Shown here: positions 46,856-54,724 of the stretch, in pieces | Layout of the letters: every line of letters begins with the position of its first letter | Position numbering within the stretch: the stretch's first letter is position 1 | NCBI RefSeq assembly: GCF_001375495.1 | Contig: NZ_LN831057.1 | Coordinates: forward strand, 310,001 to 374,000 | Direction of reading: 5' to 3' | From: Flaviflexus massiliensis | GTDB taxonomy: Bacteria; Actinomycetota; Actinomycetes; Actinomycetales; Actinomycetaceae | DNA: 64,000 nucleotides | The notes under the pieces: generated by a model | The model's database searches: none | What the model was told of the DNA's origin: nothing | The model's input: only the letters and a program-made list of their open reading frames with translations | Position numbers and translations under genes: made by a program

Positions 46856-47195
46856 CGAGGCCTGCCAAGGCGCTTTTAGTCATGTGTGACCGGTCTCGTA
46901 CTTATTGATTATTTGGATTCAGGGGACCACGGCCAGACAAACCGGCTTCAGCCGCCCTCAGCCTGTGATTTCGAGGCTCACTATTCACCGCAGAAGAACC
47001 GGCCTTTCCTTGCCCTATCACCGAAAACAGATTGTGTCCCGTGTGCCTGGGTCGGGATCTGCATAGCTGGGTAACTCAGCGCCCGGTGAGCCTTAACGAC
47101 ACCCCGGAAGCTACCGATCGGTAGCTAGAAATTGGTGAACCCGGGCCGAGTATTGCCATGAGAACTGCCAATCTCACTTTTTGGGCAAGGCAGTC
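46856..47195. other. intergenic region downstream of DUF624 gene
   Basis: About 340 bases with no supported gene. It holds a perfect 18-bp palindrome at 47109-47126. A short open frame at 46886-47074 has neither ribosome site nor recognisable product. Confidence 0.5.
47109..47126. promoter_or_regulatory. perfect 18-bp palindrome
   Basis: AGCTACCGATCGGTAGCT reads the same on both strands, 70 bp before the -35-like TTGACA of the SAM-IV transcript. Candidate operator; the binding protein is unknown. Confidence 0.45.
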
Positions 47196-47226
47196 TTGAC
47201 ATTTGGACCGCTCATCGTGTTATTCT
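47196..47226 (+). promoter_or_regulatory. promoter of SAM-IV leader
   Basis: TTGACA (47196-47201) and TATTCT (47221-47226) with a 19-nt spacer; the riboswitch begins 5-10 nt downstream, as expected for the transcription start. Confidence 0.5.
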
Positions 47227-47230
47227 GTCG

Positions 47231-47345
47231 GTGGTCCAGAGAACCAGCGAAGAGCCCCGGCTAGCTGGTCGACAACCCCTCACGTGCGAGGGGTGCCCCG
47301 GGTGACGACCAGGCCTCAATTGGCAAGCGAAGCGCCGTTCGCGGT
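47231..47345 (+). ncRNA. SAM-IV riboswitch
   Basis: The leader matches the actinobacterial SAM-IV architecture: P1 TGGTC (47232-47236) with GACCA (47307-47311); the conserved core GAACCAGCGAAGAGCCCCGG then CTAGCTGGTCGACAACCCC; a GC-rich P4-type stem (ACCCCTCACGTGCGAGGGGT); GCCCCGGGTGACGACC; and a downstream hairpin GCGAAGCGCCGTTCGC for the extra element. It should bind S-adenosylmethionine and repress the downstream gene, linking it to sulfur/methionine metabolism. Confidence 0.82.
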
Positions 47346-47367
47346 GGAGAGCACGAAGGAATAAAAC

Positions 47368-47472
47368 ATGACATTCTCGAATATTTATCGGACGACAGAG
47401 CAGAGCGTCAGCGTAACGGGTACATCCCGAATTCGCCGAATGTACATGTGCATGCATAAGTCCATGGCCTGA
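47368..47472 (+). CDS. Met-rich 34-residue leader ORF after SAM-IV riboswitch
   Basis: ATG at 47368 has a GAAGGA ribosome site 7 nt upstream and reads 34 codons to TGA. The final ten residues, MYMCMHKSMA, contain four Met and a Cys. The stop lies in the start of a candidate stem (GGCCTGATC with GATCCGCC, about 47466-47492) followed by TGGGTTTTTT. It may be a translated attenuator responding to Met-tRNA, stacked on the SAM-IV switch. I know no family for it; coding is unproven. Confidence 0.45.
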   Translation: MTFSNIYRTTEQSVSVTGTSRIRRMYMCMHKSMA

Positions 47473-47502
47473 TCTGGCCAACATGATCCGCCTGGGTTTT
47501 TT
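47465..47502 (+). promoter_or_regulatory. possible attenuator stem before LLM-like gene
   Basis: A weak interrupted stem ahead of a TTTTTT run, overlapping the leader-ORF stop. If transcription-terminating, translation of the Met-rich codons would affect it. Only 7 pairs are clear. Confidence 0.3.
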
Positions 47503-47576
47503 CCCACTCAGCGTTCACTTACGCACCTTCAATGAGCTCCGGTAGGAGCCGAAAGCTATACCATCCCAAGGATTTG

Positions 47577-48482
47577 ATGATGACCATCGAACTGCCCGCC
47601 AATACCCAGCAACGCTCACGTTACAAAGTTCCCGCCCTGTCGATTGACCTGTCTGCCCTCGGTGCCGAGGTGCTCGACCCCTCCAGCGATTTCGATGAAG
47701 ATTTCCCCGTCGAGACCTGCAACCTGGGCAAGCTCTCGACCATGGCCTCAGCCGCACTGACCGATGGCCTTGCCGGTATTTGTCTCGGCTCCTCATTCCT
47801 GCTCCGTTCGGATCTGCACTTGCGAGACTGCAGGCTCGACGCCGTCCGAGCAGCCCTCAAACTGACTTCCCGCATCACCGGCCCCATCTACGCATCCGTT
47901 ACGGGCGACGCCGTTGGTGAAACTGCCCTTGAGGCGGTGAAGGATTCCGATGTTGGTCTTGAAATCCACCTGAACAAGCAGGATCTCGATTCCGCCCTCG
48001 ATCTGGTTGCCCGTGCGAAAGAAGCCGGCACTCGGGTCGTCGTGGCCTTGACCGGCGATACGGCGCAGCAGATCGATCTCAGCAAGCTCGGTGCCGTCGT
48101 TGACACGGTGCGCCTGCGCGAGCCGGATCCGCACACGGCCCGCGAAATCCGTTACTCACTGCGCTCCGCAGCGCTCGAAGAGGGGCGGGATCTGACCGTT
48201 GTTGCCGACCTCTTCATGATCGTATCGGCGTGTGCGATGGATGCGGAGGAGAGGGCCAACCTCATCTCCGCCATCGGTGCCGACCGTTACGCCGCAGGCT
48301 CGGCCCGCGTCCTGGGAACGGTCCACGACGTGGCCGATCACATCGAGTCGTGGATCGCCCTCGGTGCAGCAGATGCCTTCACGATTCTTCCCGGCTCGCT
48401 CCCTACCGACCTTGCCTCCACCGTGTGCGGAGTTTTACCGCTGTTGAACGCCCGTCGCACAGTCGAAGCTCAGCAACAGTAA
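47577..48482 (+). CDS. luciferase-like (LLM) flavin oxidoreductase-related protein
   Basis: A 301-residue protein. The C-terminus, GTVHDVADHIESWIALGAADAFTILPGSLPTDLASTVCGVLPLL, resembles the end of LLM flavin monooxygenases (usual ...VADHIExWxxAGAADGF). The central region (TSRITGPIYASVTGDAV, residues about 100) and LRDCRLDAVRAALKLTSRIT also fit the barrel. It is shorter than typical LLM proteins (330-450) and lacks the usual strong N-terminal signature, so an atypical or remodelled member. ATG at 47577 follows AAGG. SAM-IV control suggests a sulfur-scavenging role (alkanesulfonate or sulfone type); this is inference. Confidence 0.62.
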   Translation: MMTIELPANTQQRSRYKVPALSIDLSALGAEVLDPSSDFDEDFPVETCNLGKLSTMASAALTDGLAGICLGSSFLLRSDLHLRDCRLDAVRAALKLTSRITGPIYASVTGDAVGETALEAVKDSDVGLEIHLNKQDLDSALDLVARAKEAGTRVVVALTGDTAQQIDLSKLGAVVDTVRLREPDPHTAREIRYSLRSAALEEGRDLTVVADLFMIVSACAMDAEERANLISAIGADRYAAGSARVLGTVHDVADHIESWIALGAADAFTILPGSLPTDLASTVCGVLPLLNARRTVEAQQQ

Positions 48483-48510
48483 ACACGTAGCTCAACTCTT
48501 GAGACCTGTC

Positions 48511-48543
48511 AGTGTGCCCGGACCGCGCGTCCGGGCACACTGC
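48511..48543 (+). terminator. terminator after LLM-like gene
   Basis: CAGTGTGCCCGGAC (48511-48524) pairs perfectly with 48530-48543 (14 bp, loop CGCGC). Followed by CTGTCTTCGCTT. It lies 28 bp after the stop. Confidence 0.75.
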
Positions 48544-48732
48544 TGTCTTCGCTTGGTAGTGAGCCAAGGCTTTGGTTTCTCAGGTCTTCCTGCCTCTGCT
48601 TACCGGATCATCCCGATACTTCGGTTTTTCCCTCATGTGCCGGTCTGTGCTGCCGAAGAAAGGGGGGTGCAGAGTTGAAGAAAGTGGCAGCTACTGAGTT
48701 GTAGAAAATGGGGGCGCGTGAAAAGAAAGGAA

Positions 48733-48762
48733 GGTGGCGGGCACCTGTCGGTACCCGCCACC
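48733..48762 (-). terminator. terminator after trxA
   Basis: GGTGGCGGG (48733-48741) pairs with CCCGCCACC (48754-48762), extended by inner ACC/GGT. On the minus strand it is followed by TTCCTTTCTTTTC, a good T-rich tract for trxA. Confidence 0.8.
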
Positions 48763-48798
48763 TCTATGCGCACAGCTATGTATGTGAACGTATATTGC

Positions 48799-49170
48799 TT
48801 ACTTCTCGGCAGCTGCCTGCTGTTCGGCGATCTGGGCGCGAACCGCGTCCATGTCCAGCTTCTCGGCCTGGCCGATGAGATCGTTGAGAGCGGACGACGG
48901 CAGAGCGCCGGCCTGCTCGAAGATCTTGATGCCGTCACGGAAGACCATGAGGGTCGGGATCGACATGATCTGGAAGCTCGCGGCGAGTTCCTGCTGATCC
49001 TCGGTATCGATCTTTCCGAAGGTCACGTTCGGGTTCTCTTCCGCTGCCTTCTCGAAGGTGGGCGCGAACTGCTTGCACGGACCACACCAATCTGCCCAGA
49101 AATCAAGGAACACAGTTCCTTCCTTCACGGTCTCGGTGAAGTTTTCCTTCGTGACTTCGATAGTCGCCAT
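48799..49170 (-). CDS. trxA: thioredoxin
   Basis: A 123-residue thioredoxin with the active site WADWCGPCKQF (Cys29, Cys32) and the cis-Pro loop SIPTLMVFRDG (about 77-87). Cytosolic disulfide reductant. The C-terminal 20 residues are longer than the E. coli type and Ala/Gln-rich. Divergent from proA. Confidence 0.94.
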   Translation of the reverse strand: MATIEVTKENFTETVKEGTVFLDFWADWCGPCKQFAPTFEKAAEENPNVTFGKIDTEDQQELAASFQIMSIPTLMVFRDGIKIFEQAGALPSSALNDLIGQAEKLDMDAVRAQIAEQQAAAEK

Positions 49171-49263
49171 TCTTCTACTTCCTATACAGTCGGGGACCTC
49201 AAAAGGTGATACATAGGCTGTAACACGGTGGACAGGGAATTAATTCCCTATACGCTTATTCCC

Positions 49264-50535
49264 ATGACCAACACGAGTGAAGCAGTACGAGCGCTGGCGA
49301 CAAAGGGGCGCGCAGCAGCCGGGGTGTTGAGGGCTGCATCCACCACCCAGAAGAATGATGCGCTGGCCGCCATTGCGGTCGCTCTGGAAAGTAATATTCC
49401 AGCGATTGTGGAAGCCAACGCGCGAGATCTGGAACGGGGGAGGGACACGGGGCTCACCGAAGCGCTCCTGGATCGTCTCACCCTGAACGAAGAACGCATT
49501 CGCGGTATTGGTGACGCCGTCCGCCAACTCATCGCCCTCGCCGATCCCGTTGGAGAAGTCGTTGCTGGCAGGACACTGCCCAACGGACTCGTTGTCCGCA
49601 ACGTGCGGGTGCCCATGGGCGTGGTTGGCATGATCTATGAAGCACGGCCTAATGTCACTGTTGACGCCGCTTGCCTCGCACTCAAGTCCGGCAACGCCGT
49701 ACTCCTTCGGGGAGGTAGTGCCGCTGAGGAGACGAACGTTGTTCTCGTGGGGCTCATGAGGGAGGCCATCGAGTCTGTTGGGATCCCTGCGGATGCCATC
49801 GCCTCAGTCGACGAATACGGCCGTGAGGGAGCAACAGAGCTCATGCGGGCCCGAGGATACATCGACCTCCTCATTCCGCGTGGCGGAACCGGGCTCATCC
49901 AGTCCGTTGTTCACGAATCCGTTGTTCCCGTCATCGAAACCGGTGTCGGTAACTGTCACGTGTTCGTCAACGCGGATGCTGACCCGGCGAAGGCCCTCCC
50001 GATCGTCATCAATTCCAAGACCCACCGCCCGGGCGTGTGCAATGCGGCAGAAACGCTTCTGCTCCACGAAGGATACGGTGAGGGTGGCGCCATCCTCCGT
50101 GCGCTGGCCGAGGCCGGAGTGCTGCTCCACGTCGATGCCAAGGCGCGGGCACTGGCCGAAGAGGCTGGCGTGGATGCTGAGTCACTCGTGGATGTGACGG
50201 ATGAGGACTGGGATGCTGAATACTTGGCGCTGGAGATGGCAGTCGGAGTCGTTGACTCCATCGGCGCCGCCATCACCCACATCGCCAACCATTCTTCCGG
50301 CCACACGGACGCGATCGTGACCGATTCCGTCAAGGATGCCAATTCATTTGTTGCAGCCATCGATTCCGCTGCGGTCATGGTCAATGCCTCGACAAGGTTT
50401 ACTGATGGCGGGGAGCTCGGGCTCGGTGCTGAGATTGGGATCTCCACTCAGAAACTTCACGCTCGTGGGCCGATGGGGCTTGCAGAGCTGACGACCACGA
50501 CGTGGATCGTGGAGGGCTCGGGGCATGTCCGGTAA
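49264..50535 (+). CDS. proA: glutamate-5-semialdehyde (gamma-glutamyl phosphate) dehydrogenase
   Basis: Second step of proline synthesis, NADPH-dependent. 423 residues. [41 protein letters not shown] (about 114-156) binds the cofactor; [14 protein letters not shown] (about 255-268) carries the catalytic Cys; [31 protein letters not shown] ends it. ATG at 49264 fits the family; an in-frame GTG at 49228 would add 12 residues. No strong ribosome site. It overlaps nadD by 11 bp. Confidence 0.95.
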   Translation: MTNTSEAVRALATKGRAAAGVLRAASTTQKNDALAAIAVALESNIPAIVEANARDLERGRDTGLTEALLDRLTLNEERIRGIGDAVRQLIALADPVGEVVAGRTLPNGLVVRNVRVPMGVVGMIYEARPNVTVDAACLALKSGNAVLLRGGSAAEETNVVLVGLMREAIESVGIPADAIASVDEYGREGATELMRARGYIDLLIPRGGTGLIQSVVHESVVPVIETGVGNCHVFVNADADPAKALPIVINSKTHRPGVCNAAETLLLHEGYGEGGAILRALAEAGVLLHVDAKARALAEEAGVDAESLVDVTDEDWDAEYLALEMAVGVVDSIGAAITHIANHSSGHTDAIVTDSVKDANSFVAAIDSAAVMVNASTRFTDGGELGLGAEIGISTQKLHARGPMGLAELTTTTWIVEGSGHVR

Positions 50536-51214
50536 CGGCGGACACGACCGTTCTACGGTCACCGACCTGTCGGCCATTCGGGCACCCCACCCGAACCCGG
50601 GTCCGCACCGCAAGATCGGGATCATGGGTGGCACGTTTGACCCGATCCACCATGGCCACCTCGTCGCCGCATCGGAGGTGCAATACCGGTTTGGTCTCGA
50701 TGAGGTGATCTTTGTTCCTACGGGGGAGCAGCCCTTCAAGCAGGGGCAGCAGATCTCGCCGGCCGAGCATCGCTACCTCATGACCGTGATTGCAACCGCG
50801 TCCAATTCCCGTTTCTCCGTGTCCCGAATCGAGATCGATCGCCCCGGACTCACGTACACGATCGATACCTTGCGGGAGCTTAGGAAGCTCTATCCCGATG
50901 ATGAATTCTTCTTCATTACGGGCGCCGATGTACTTCCCCAAATCCTTGAGTGGAAAGACTCCGGTGATCTGTGGGAGCTCGCCCACTTTGTCGGAGTCAA
51001 CAGGCCGGGCCATACGTTGAAAACCCGTGGCCTGCCGTTCGAGCACGTCACGGTCATTGAAGTTCCGGCCATGGCGATCTCGTCCACCGATGTTCGTCTG
51101 CGTGAAGCCTCCGGCATTCCCATCTGGTACCTCGTGCCCGATGGGGTGGTCCAATACATTCGTAAGTACGCACTGTACTCAAGTAAACGTGTTCCTCTAG
51201 TTTCACAGCCGTGA
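50525..51214 (+). CDS. nadD: nicotinate-nucleotide adenylyltransferase
   Basis: NAD synthesis enzyme, 229 residues. The nucleotidyltransferase motif is [13 protein letters not shown] (about 34-46); [16 protein letters not shown] and [16 protein letters not shown]; the C-terminal ISSTDVR motif. The first 30 residues are an extra Pro/Asn-rich tail. GGAGGG precedes an ATG at 50525 inside proA. A later start near residue 32 would leave the fold intact. Confidence 0.93.
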   Translation: MSGNGGHDRSTVTDLSAIRAPHPNPGPHRKIGIMGGTFDPIHHGHLVAASEVQYRFGLDEVIFVPTGEQPFKQGQQISPAEHRYLMTVIATASNSRFSVSRIEIDRPGLTYTIDTLRELRKLYPDDEFFFITGADVLPQILEWKDSGDLWELAHFVGVNRPGHTLKTRGLPFEHVTVIEVPAMAISSTDVRLREASGIPIWYLVPDGVVQYIRKYALYSSKRVPLVSQP

Positions 51215-51274
51215 TGACCGGCGATCAGGGAGTGAGCCAGGTAGACTAGGCACCAGTCAAGTAAAGGAGAACCG

Positions 51275-52153
51275 ATGAGCAAACGCATGTCGCGACGCGA
51301 AATGCGTCAGGCCGGGCTTCTGAAGCCAAAGCCGGCTGACGATCGCGAGGTCGAACCCACCGACAGTGCCCCGGATGCTGAACAGTCTCCCGATGCGCAG
51401 TCTGCAACCAGCGCGGGAACCGCACTTGATGAAGGCCGCGCAGTCGAAGGCGATGATGCCGATGATACGCGCGGATTCGATAGCCTCACGGACGATTCAA
51501 CGCAGCAGCATGACACTCTTGGTAGCTACGAGAAAACTGATGAGCAAGAAAGCGCTGAGATCCCCGAACGGACCAGTGTCTTCGATCGTTTCTCCGCAGT
51601 TGAGAAAGACAAGGACGCTGAAGCAGACGGCGACCTAGGGGAGCAGGCGCCACGTGCGAGCTCGGCTGAGTCCGAAGACTTCGCGACCGGTGATATCGAT
51701 GCGAATGATCAAGGAGCAGATCAGGAAGCTGCAGACGAGGTAGCGGCAACGGGTGCCTTTGCTGCTGGGAACACTGATGCTTCCGGCGATGACTCCGATC
51801 AGACCGAGCTCCACGACCGCGCTGTTTCGGATACTTCGGAGCCCAATGTGGCTCAAGATGTGTCCGACAGCGATCACGACGGGGAGTCGAACCACGATGA
51901 TGATGAAGACTTCGCCGGTGCTCTGCGAGCCAAGCTCAAGTCCCAGCCTCCCATCCAGGAATCTGAGCGTGAGCGAACGGAAGACGTCGAGTACGAGGAT
52001 GCTCCCACGAGCAAGTGGAAGACGATCCTGCTCTTCCTCGTGCTCATTGTTGTTGGCTTCGGTGTTGGCATCCTGCTCGGATCCCTCCTCTTCTCTGGCG
52101 GGGGCTCATCAGCATCCGCACTTCTGTCGACTTACTACCCTGGAGCATTGTGA
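51275..52153 (+). CDS. acidic low-complexity single-pass membrane protein
   Basis: A 292-residue protein of unknown family. The N-terminus MSKRMSRREMRQAGLLKPKP is basic; residues 20-225 are Asp/Glu/Ser/Ala-rich and predicted disordered; one helix follows (about 248-275, WKTILLFLVLIVVGFGVGILLGSLLF), then a short Ser/Ala tail. The orientation is probably N-in. It sits between nadD and rsfS, where some actinobacteria have a LytR-CpsA-Psr gene, and the rsfS start overlaps its stop. Function unknown. Confidence 0.7.
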   Translation: MSKRMSRREMRQAGLLKPKPADDREVEPTDSAPDAEQSPDAQSATSAGTALDEGRAVEGDDADDTRGFDSLTDDSTQQHDTLGSYEKTDEQESAEIPERTSVFDRFSAVEKDKDAEADGDLGEQAPRASSAESEDFATGDIDANDQGADQEAADEVAATGAFAAGNTDASGDDSDQTELHDRAVSDTSEPNVAQDVSDSDHDGESNHDDDEDFAGALRAKLKSQPPIQESERERTEDVEYEDAPTSKWKTILLFLVLIVVGFGVGILLGSLLFSGGGSSASALLSTYYPGAL

Positions 52154-52524
52154 CCGCCACTCCTATGTCCGTCACCCACGCGCGAGCCGCCGCTGAAGCG
52201 GCCTTCGATAAGCTCGCAACCTCAGTTACCGTCATTGATGTGTCGGAACGACTCCCGTTCACTGACATTTTTGTCATTGCATCGGGCGAAACACCCCGCC
52301 AGGTCCGCGCCATCGTGGATGCCATCGACGAGGCCCTTGGAAAGGTCGGTGTCGATCGGATACGTCGTGAAGGATTCGAGGGCGAGGCTAGGTGGGTGCT
52401 CGCAGACTACGGGGACGTTATTGTCCACGTCCAGCACGATGAAGAACGCGATTTCTACGCATTGGATAGGCTGTGGGCGGACTGCCCAACGATTGACGTC
52501 TCTGACCTGGAGGAAAACCATTGA
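52150..52524 (+). CDS. rsfS: ribosomal silencing factor RsfS
   Basis: A 124-residue Iojap/RsfS protein, which binds L14 and blocks subunit joining in starvation. Family sequence: AAFDKLATSVTVIDVSERLPFTDIFVIASGETPRQVRAIVDAI, then GEARWVLADYGDVIVHVQ and FYALDRLWADCP. GTG at 52150 overlaps the previous stop (GTGA). An ATG six codons on is also plausible. Confidence 0.94.
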   Translation: MTATPMSVTHARAAAEAAFDKLATSVTVIDVSERLPFTDIFVIASGETPRQVRAIVDAIDEALGKVGVDRIRREGFEGEARWVLADYGDVIVHVQHDEERDFYALDRLWADCPTIDVSDLEENH

Positions 52525-53132
52525 TCACCAGAATGATCTTCTGGCGCCACGGACAAACCGATCTCAACAAGCAACGCCGGTTGCAGGGATCAAGCGACTA
52601 CCCGCTGAACGATACTGGTAGGGAACAGGCGAAGGCCGCAGCCCCCAAGATCGCTGCACTCAAACCTGATTTCATCATTGCCTCCAACCTCGCCCGAGCC
52701 TACGACACAGCCCAGGCCCTGGCAGCGGAAACCGGACTCGACATCATCGTTGACCCCCGGATCCAGGAACGTACCTTCGGGGCCTGGGAAGGCCAGAACC
52801 TCGAGGAGATCGCTGTGCACTCCGCTGAGCGGCTCCAGCTCTGGCGGGACGGGAAAGAGCCCGGTGGCGACGTGGAGTCGCGACAAGACTGCGGCATCAG
52901 GGTTGCCAATGCCGTCCAGGATTGGACCGAGAAGCTTCACGATGAAGAGGGAGAAACCGTTGTGTTCGTCTCCCACGGCGCTGCGATCTCCAACGCAATC
53001 ATGACGATGCTGGGTGTGAACCCATCAGAACAGCAACCGCTTGGGGGAATGGACAACTGCCACTGGGCAATCATGTCCCGCCAACAGAACCGCGAACCCA
53101 TCTGGAGACTCAACTCCTACAACGTCAATTGA
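52521..53132 (+). CDS. histidine phosphatase family protein
   Basis: A 203-residue phosphoglycerate-mutase-like phosphatase. RHGQTDLNKQRRLQGSSDYPLNDTG (about residues 9-33) has the phospho-His; second His in VVFVSHGAAISN (about 153). It starts at TTG 52521 (GGAGG 8 nt upstream) overlapping the rsfS stop. The usual family near rsfS in actinobacteria acts on small phosphoesters (GpgP-type); substrate undefined. Confidence 0.85.
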   Translation: MITRMIFWRHGQTDLNKQRRLQGSSDYPLNDTGREQAKAAAPKIAALKPDFIIASNLARAYDTAQALAAETGLDIIVDPRIQERTFGAWEGQNLEEIAVHSAERLQLWRDGKEPGGDVESRQDCGIRVANAVQDWTEKLHDEEGETVVFVSHGAAISNAIMTMLGVNPSEQQPLGGMDNCHWAIMSRQQNREPIWRLNSYNVN

Positions 53133-53204
53133 TGATGTGTTGGGTACCACCCATTTCCGATTTGGTATCTGACAGGTGTTTCGGCCTAAAATGGGTAAGC
53201 ACTC

Positions 53205-53277
53205 GGGGCTATGGCGCAGTTGGTAGCGCGCTTCCATGGCATGGAAGAGGTCAGGGGTTCGAATCCCCTTAGCTCCA
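53205..53277 (+). tRNA. tRNA-Ala (GGC anticodon)
   Basis: A 73-nt cloverleaf: acceptor GGGGCTA/TAGCTCC (one wobble), D arm GCGC..GCGC, anticodon stem CTTCC/GGAAG with loop ATGGCAT giving GGC, T arm AGGGG-TTCGAAT-CCCCT, discriminator A. CCA is not encoded. Confidence 0.97.
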
Positions 53278-53286
53278 CAATCCGAT

Positions 53287-53327
53287 AAGTCGGGACAAAG
53301 GTAAGAAGCCTTGGCCCCGACTTTTTC
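53287..53327 (+). terminator. terminator after tRNA-Ala
   Basis: AAGTCGGG (53287-53294) pairs with CCCGACTT (53316-53323), then TTTC; a 9-bp downstream distance from the tRNA. Confidence 0.75.
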
Positions 53328-53405
53328 ATTTCTCTGGTTCTGACCAGGGCCTGTGCCTGCGCTGGCCGATCTGGAAGTTCAACGGGATCTGGTTGCCTTT
53401 TGGCT

Positions 53406-54446
53406 CTATGTGAGGCGAGCAAGACTGCGCTGGATCTCGATGTGGGACCGGAAGCTGGCAGACATGGCGCGGGAGTCATGGAAGTTCATGACGATTGTCG
53501 TACCGTCCTTCGGGTTGATAAACGTGTGGACGGCAGTGACCCCAATGTGACCGGTGGGCCGGGGGAGGCCGCGTAGGAGCGGCATGAATCCTTCAAATTG
53601 CACCTGCATGGTTCCCAGGCCGTATTTGATTCCTGAACGGAAGCGATGTTGCGGTGTGGCCATGGTTTTCCACGTTTCTTGTTGAAGAAGGGTTCCGTCC
53701 GAGCAGGCGGTAATGAATCGGTGGAGGTCGTCTAGGGTGGTGACGATTCCACCACCTGCCCAGTCGCAGGAAAGGGAAGTGAACGTGCTGACCTCGACTC
53801 CGTTGATCCAGGCCGGAGCGATCTGGTCAGGTCCGTTCTCCCGCAGCCACAGGACGCTATCCTTCATCCCACACCTATCAAAGATCCTGCCGTGTAGGAG
53901 TCTCGTAAAGTCTTCACCCGTATGCTCTTCAAGGATCCGGCCAAGAAGAACATATCCCGTATCGGAATAGGAGAACTTTTCACCCGGTTGACCAATCGGG
54001 CGCTGATTGTCCCGGGTGAAGGAGAGTAGGTCGGAAGGCTTCCAAAACTTGTTCGTGTCGCCGAGGAACTGGTCGATGAAGGAAGGCCCGGACAATACTT
54101 GGCCTTCAAAGTAGTCCGATATTCCCGAGGTGTGCGACAGCAGGTGCTCGATGGTCACATCGGGAGTGGCAAAGAGACCGTTGTATTCCTTCGGTACGAG
54201 CGTTCGCGACTCCGTGGAAAGTGAGAGCCGGCCCGCCTCCACCTCCTGCATGACCAATACAGCCGTCGCTAGCTTACCGACCGAGGCGGCGTGGAATGGC
54301 AGATCCCGGTCCCCGAATCGGAAGCTGAATTGCGGTGTCGAGACGAGAACTTGTGGTTCAGGTAGGTTCTTCTTTGCTCGGCGCTGCGATTCTCGTGTGA
54401 AGTGGCGGTGAAGTGAATCGCTAACGGTGGCTTGGGATCGAGGCAT
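53406..54446 (-). CDS. serine hydrolase (class C beta-lactamase family)
   Basis: A 346-residue serine hydrolase. The SxxK motif SVGK starts at Ser55, YxN-type Tyr in FSYSDTGY (about 152), and the third motif HIG near 302. No signal peptide, so probably intracellular; family members include esterases and peptidases as well as beta-lactamases. ATG at 54446 follows AAAGGAC on the minus strand; a more distal start is unlikely. Substrate unknown. Confidence 0.82.
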   Translation of the reverse strand: MPRSQATVSDSLHRHFTRESQRRAKKNLPEPQVLVSTPQFSFRFGDRDLPFHAASVGKLATAVLVMQEVEAGRLSLSTESRTLVPKEYNGLFATPDVTIEHLLSHTSGISDYFEGQVLSGPSFIDQFLGDTNKFWKPSDLLSFTRDNQRPIGQPGEKFSYSDTGYVLLGRILEEHTGEDFTRLLHGRIFDRCGMKDSVLWLRENGPDQIAPAWINGVEVSTFTSLSCDWAGGGIVTTLDDLHRFITACSDGTLLQQETWKTMATPQHRFRSGIKYGLGTMQVQFEGFMPLLRGLPRPTGHIGVTAVHTFINPKDGTTIVMNFHDSRAMSASFRSHIEIQRSLARLT

Positions 54447-54724
54447 GGCAAGTCCTTTCACGAACCTGTAGAAAAATCTACCGGTCAATGGGCTCCCGCG
54501 CATTGCCCCACACCGTTCCTCACCTCCGTGTTAAGCGAGGTCCTCAAGGCACCTTAGCTACGTACTGGCAGTAAGTCGGCTTCGGGAAAAGAAAAGTGGG
54601 ATGAAACGAAGCGATGTGAGACCTGGGAGCGAGTGCCTGAGAAGAGGAATTGAGTTAGAGCATGAGAGATAGCCCGGAGGTGAACTCCGGGCCATCAATC
54701 TATTCAGATTGTCGTGAATGCTTG

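Larger units (their letters stand above)
48483..48798. other. intergenic region between convergent LLM-like gene and trxA
   Basis: About 315 bases holding two terminators (48511-48543, 48733-48762) and no supported gene. Confidence 0.5.

Noticed and set aside
46886-47074. 62-residue plus-strand frame after the DUF624 gene
   Set aside because: No start context, no homology, low-information composition.
53406-54446. Antibiotic-resistance beta-lactamase
   Set aside because: The class C-like fold lacks a signal peptide, and family members are often esterases; no evidence for drug hydrolysis.
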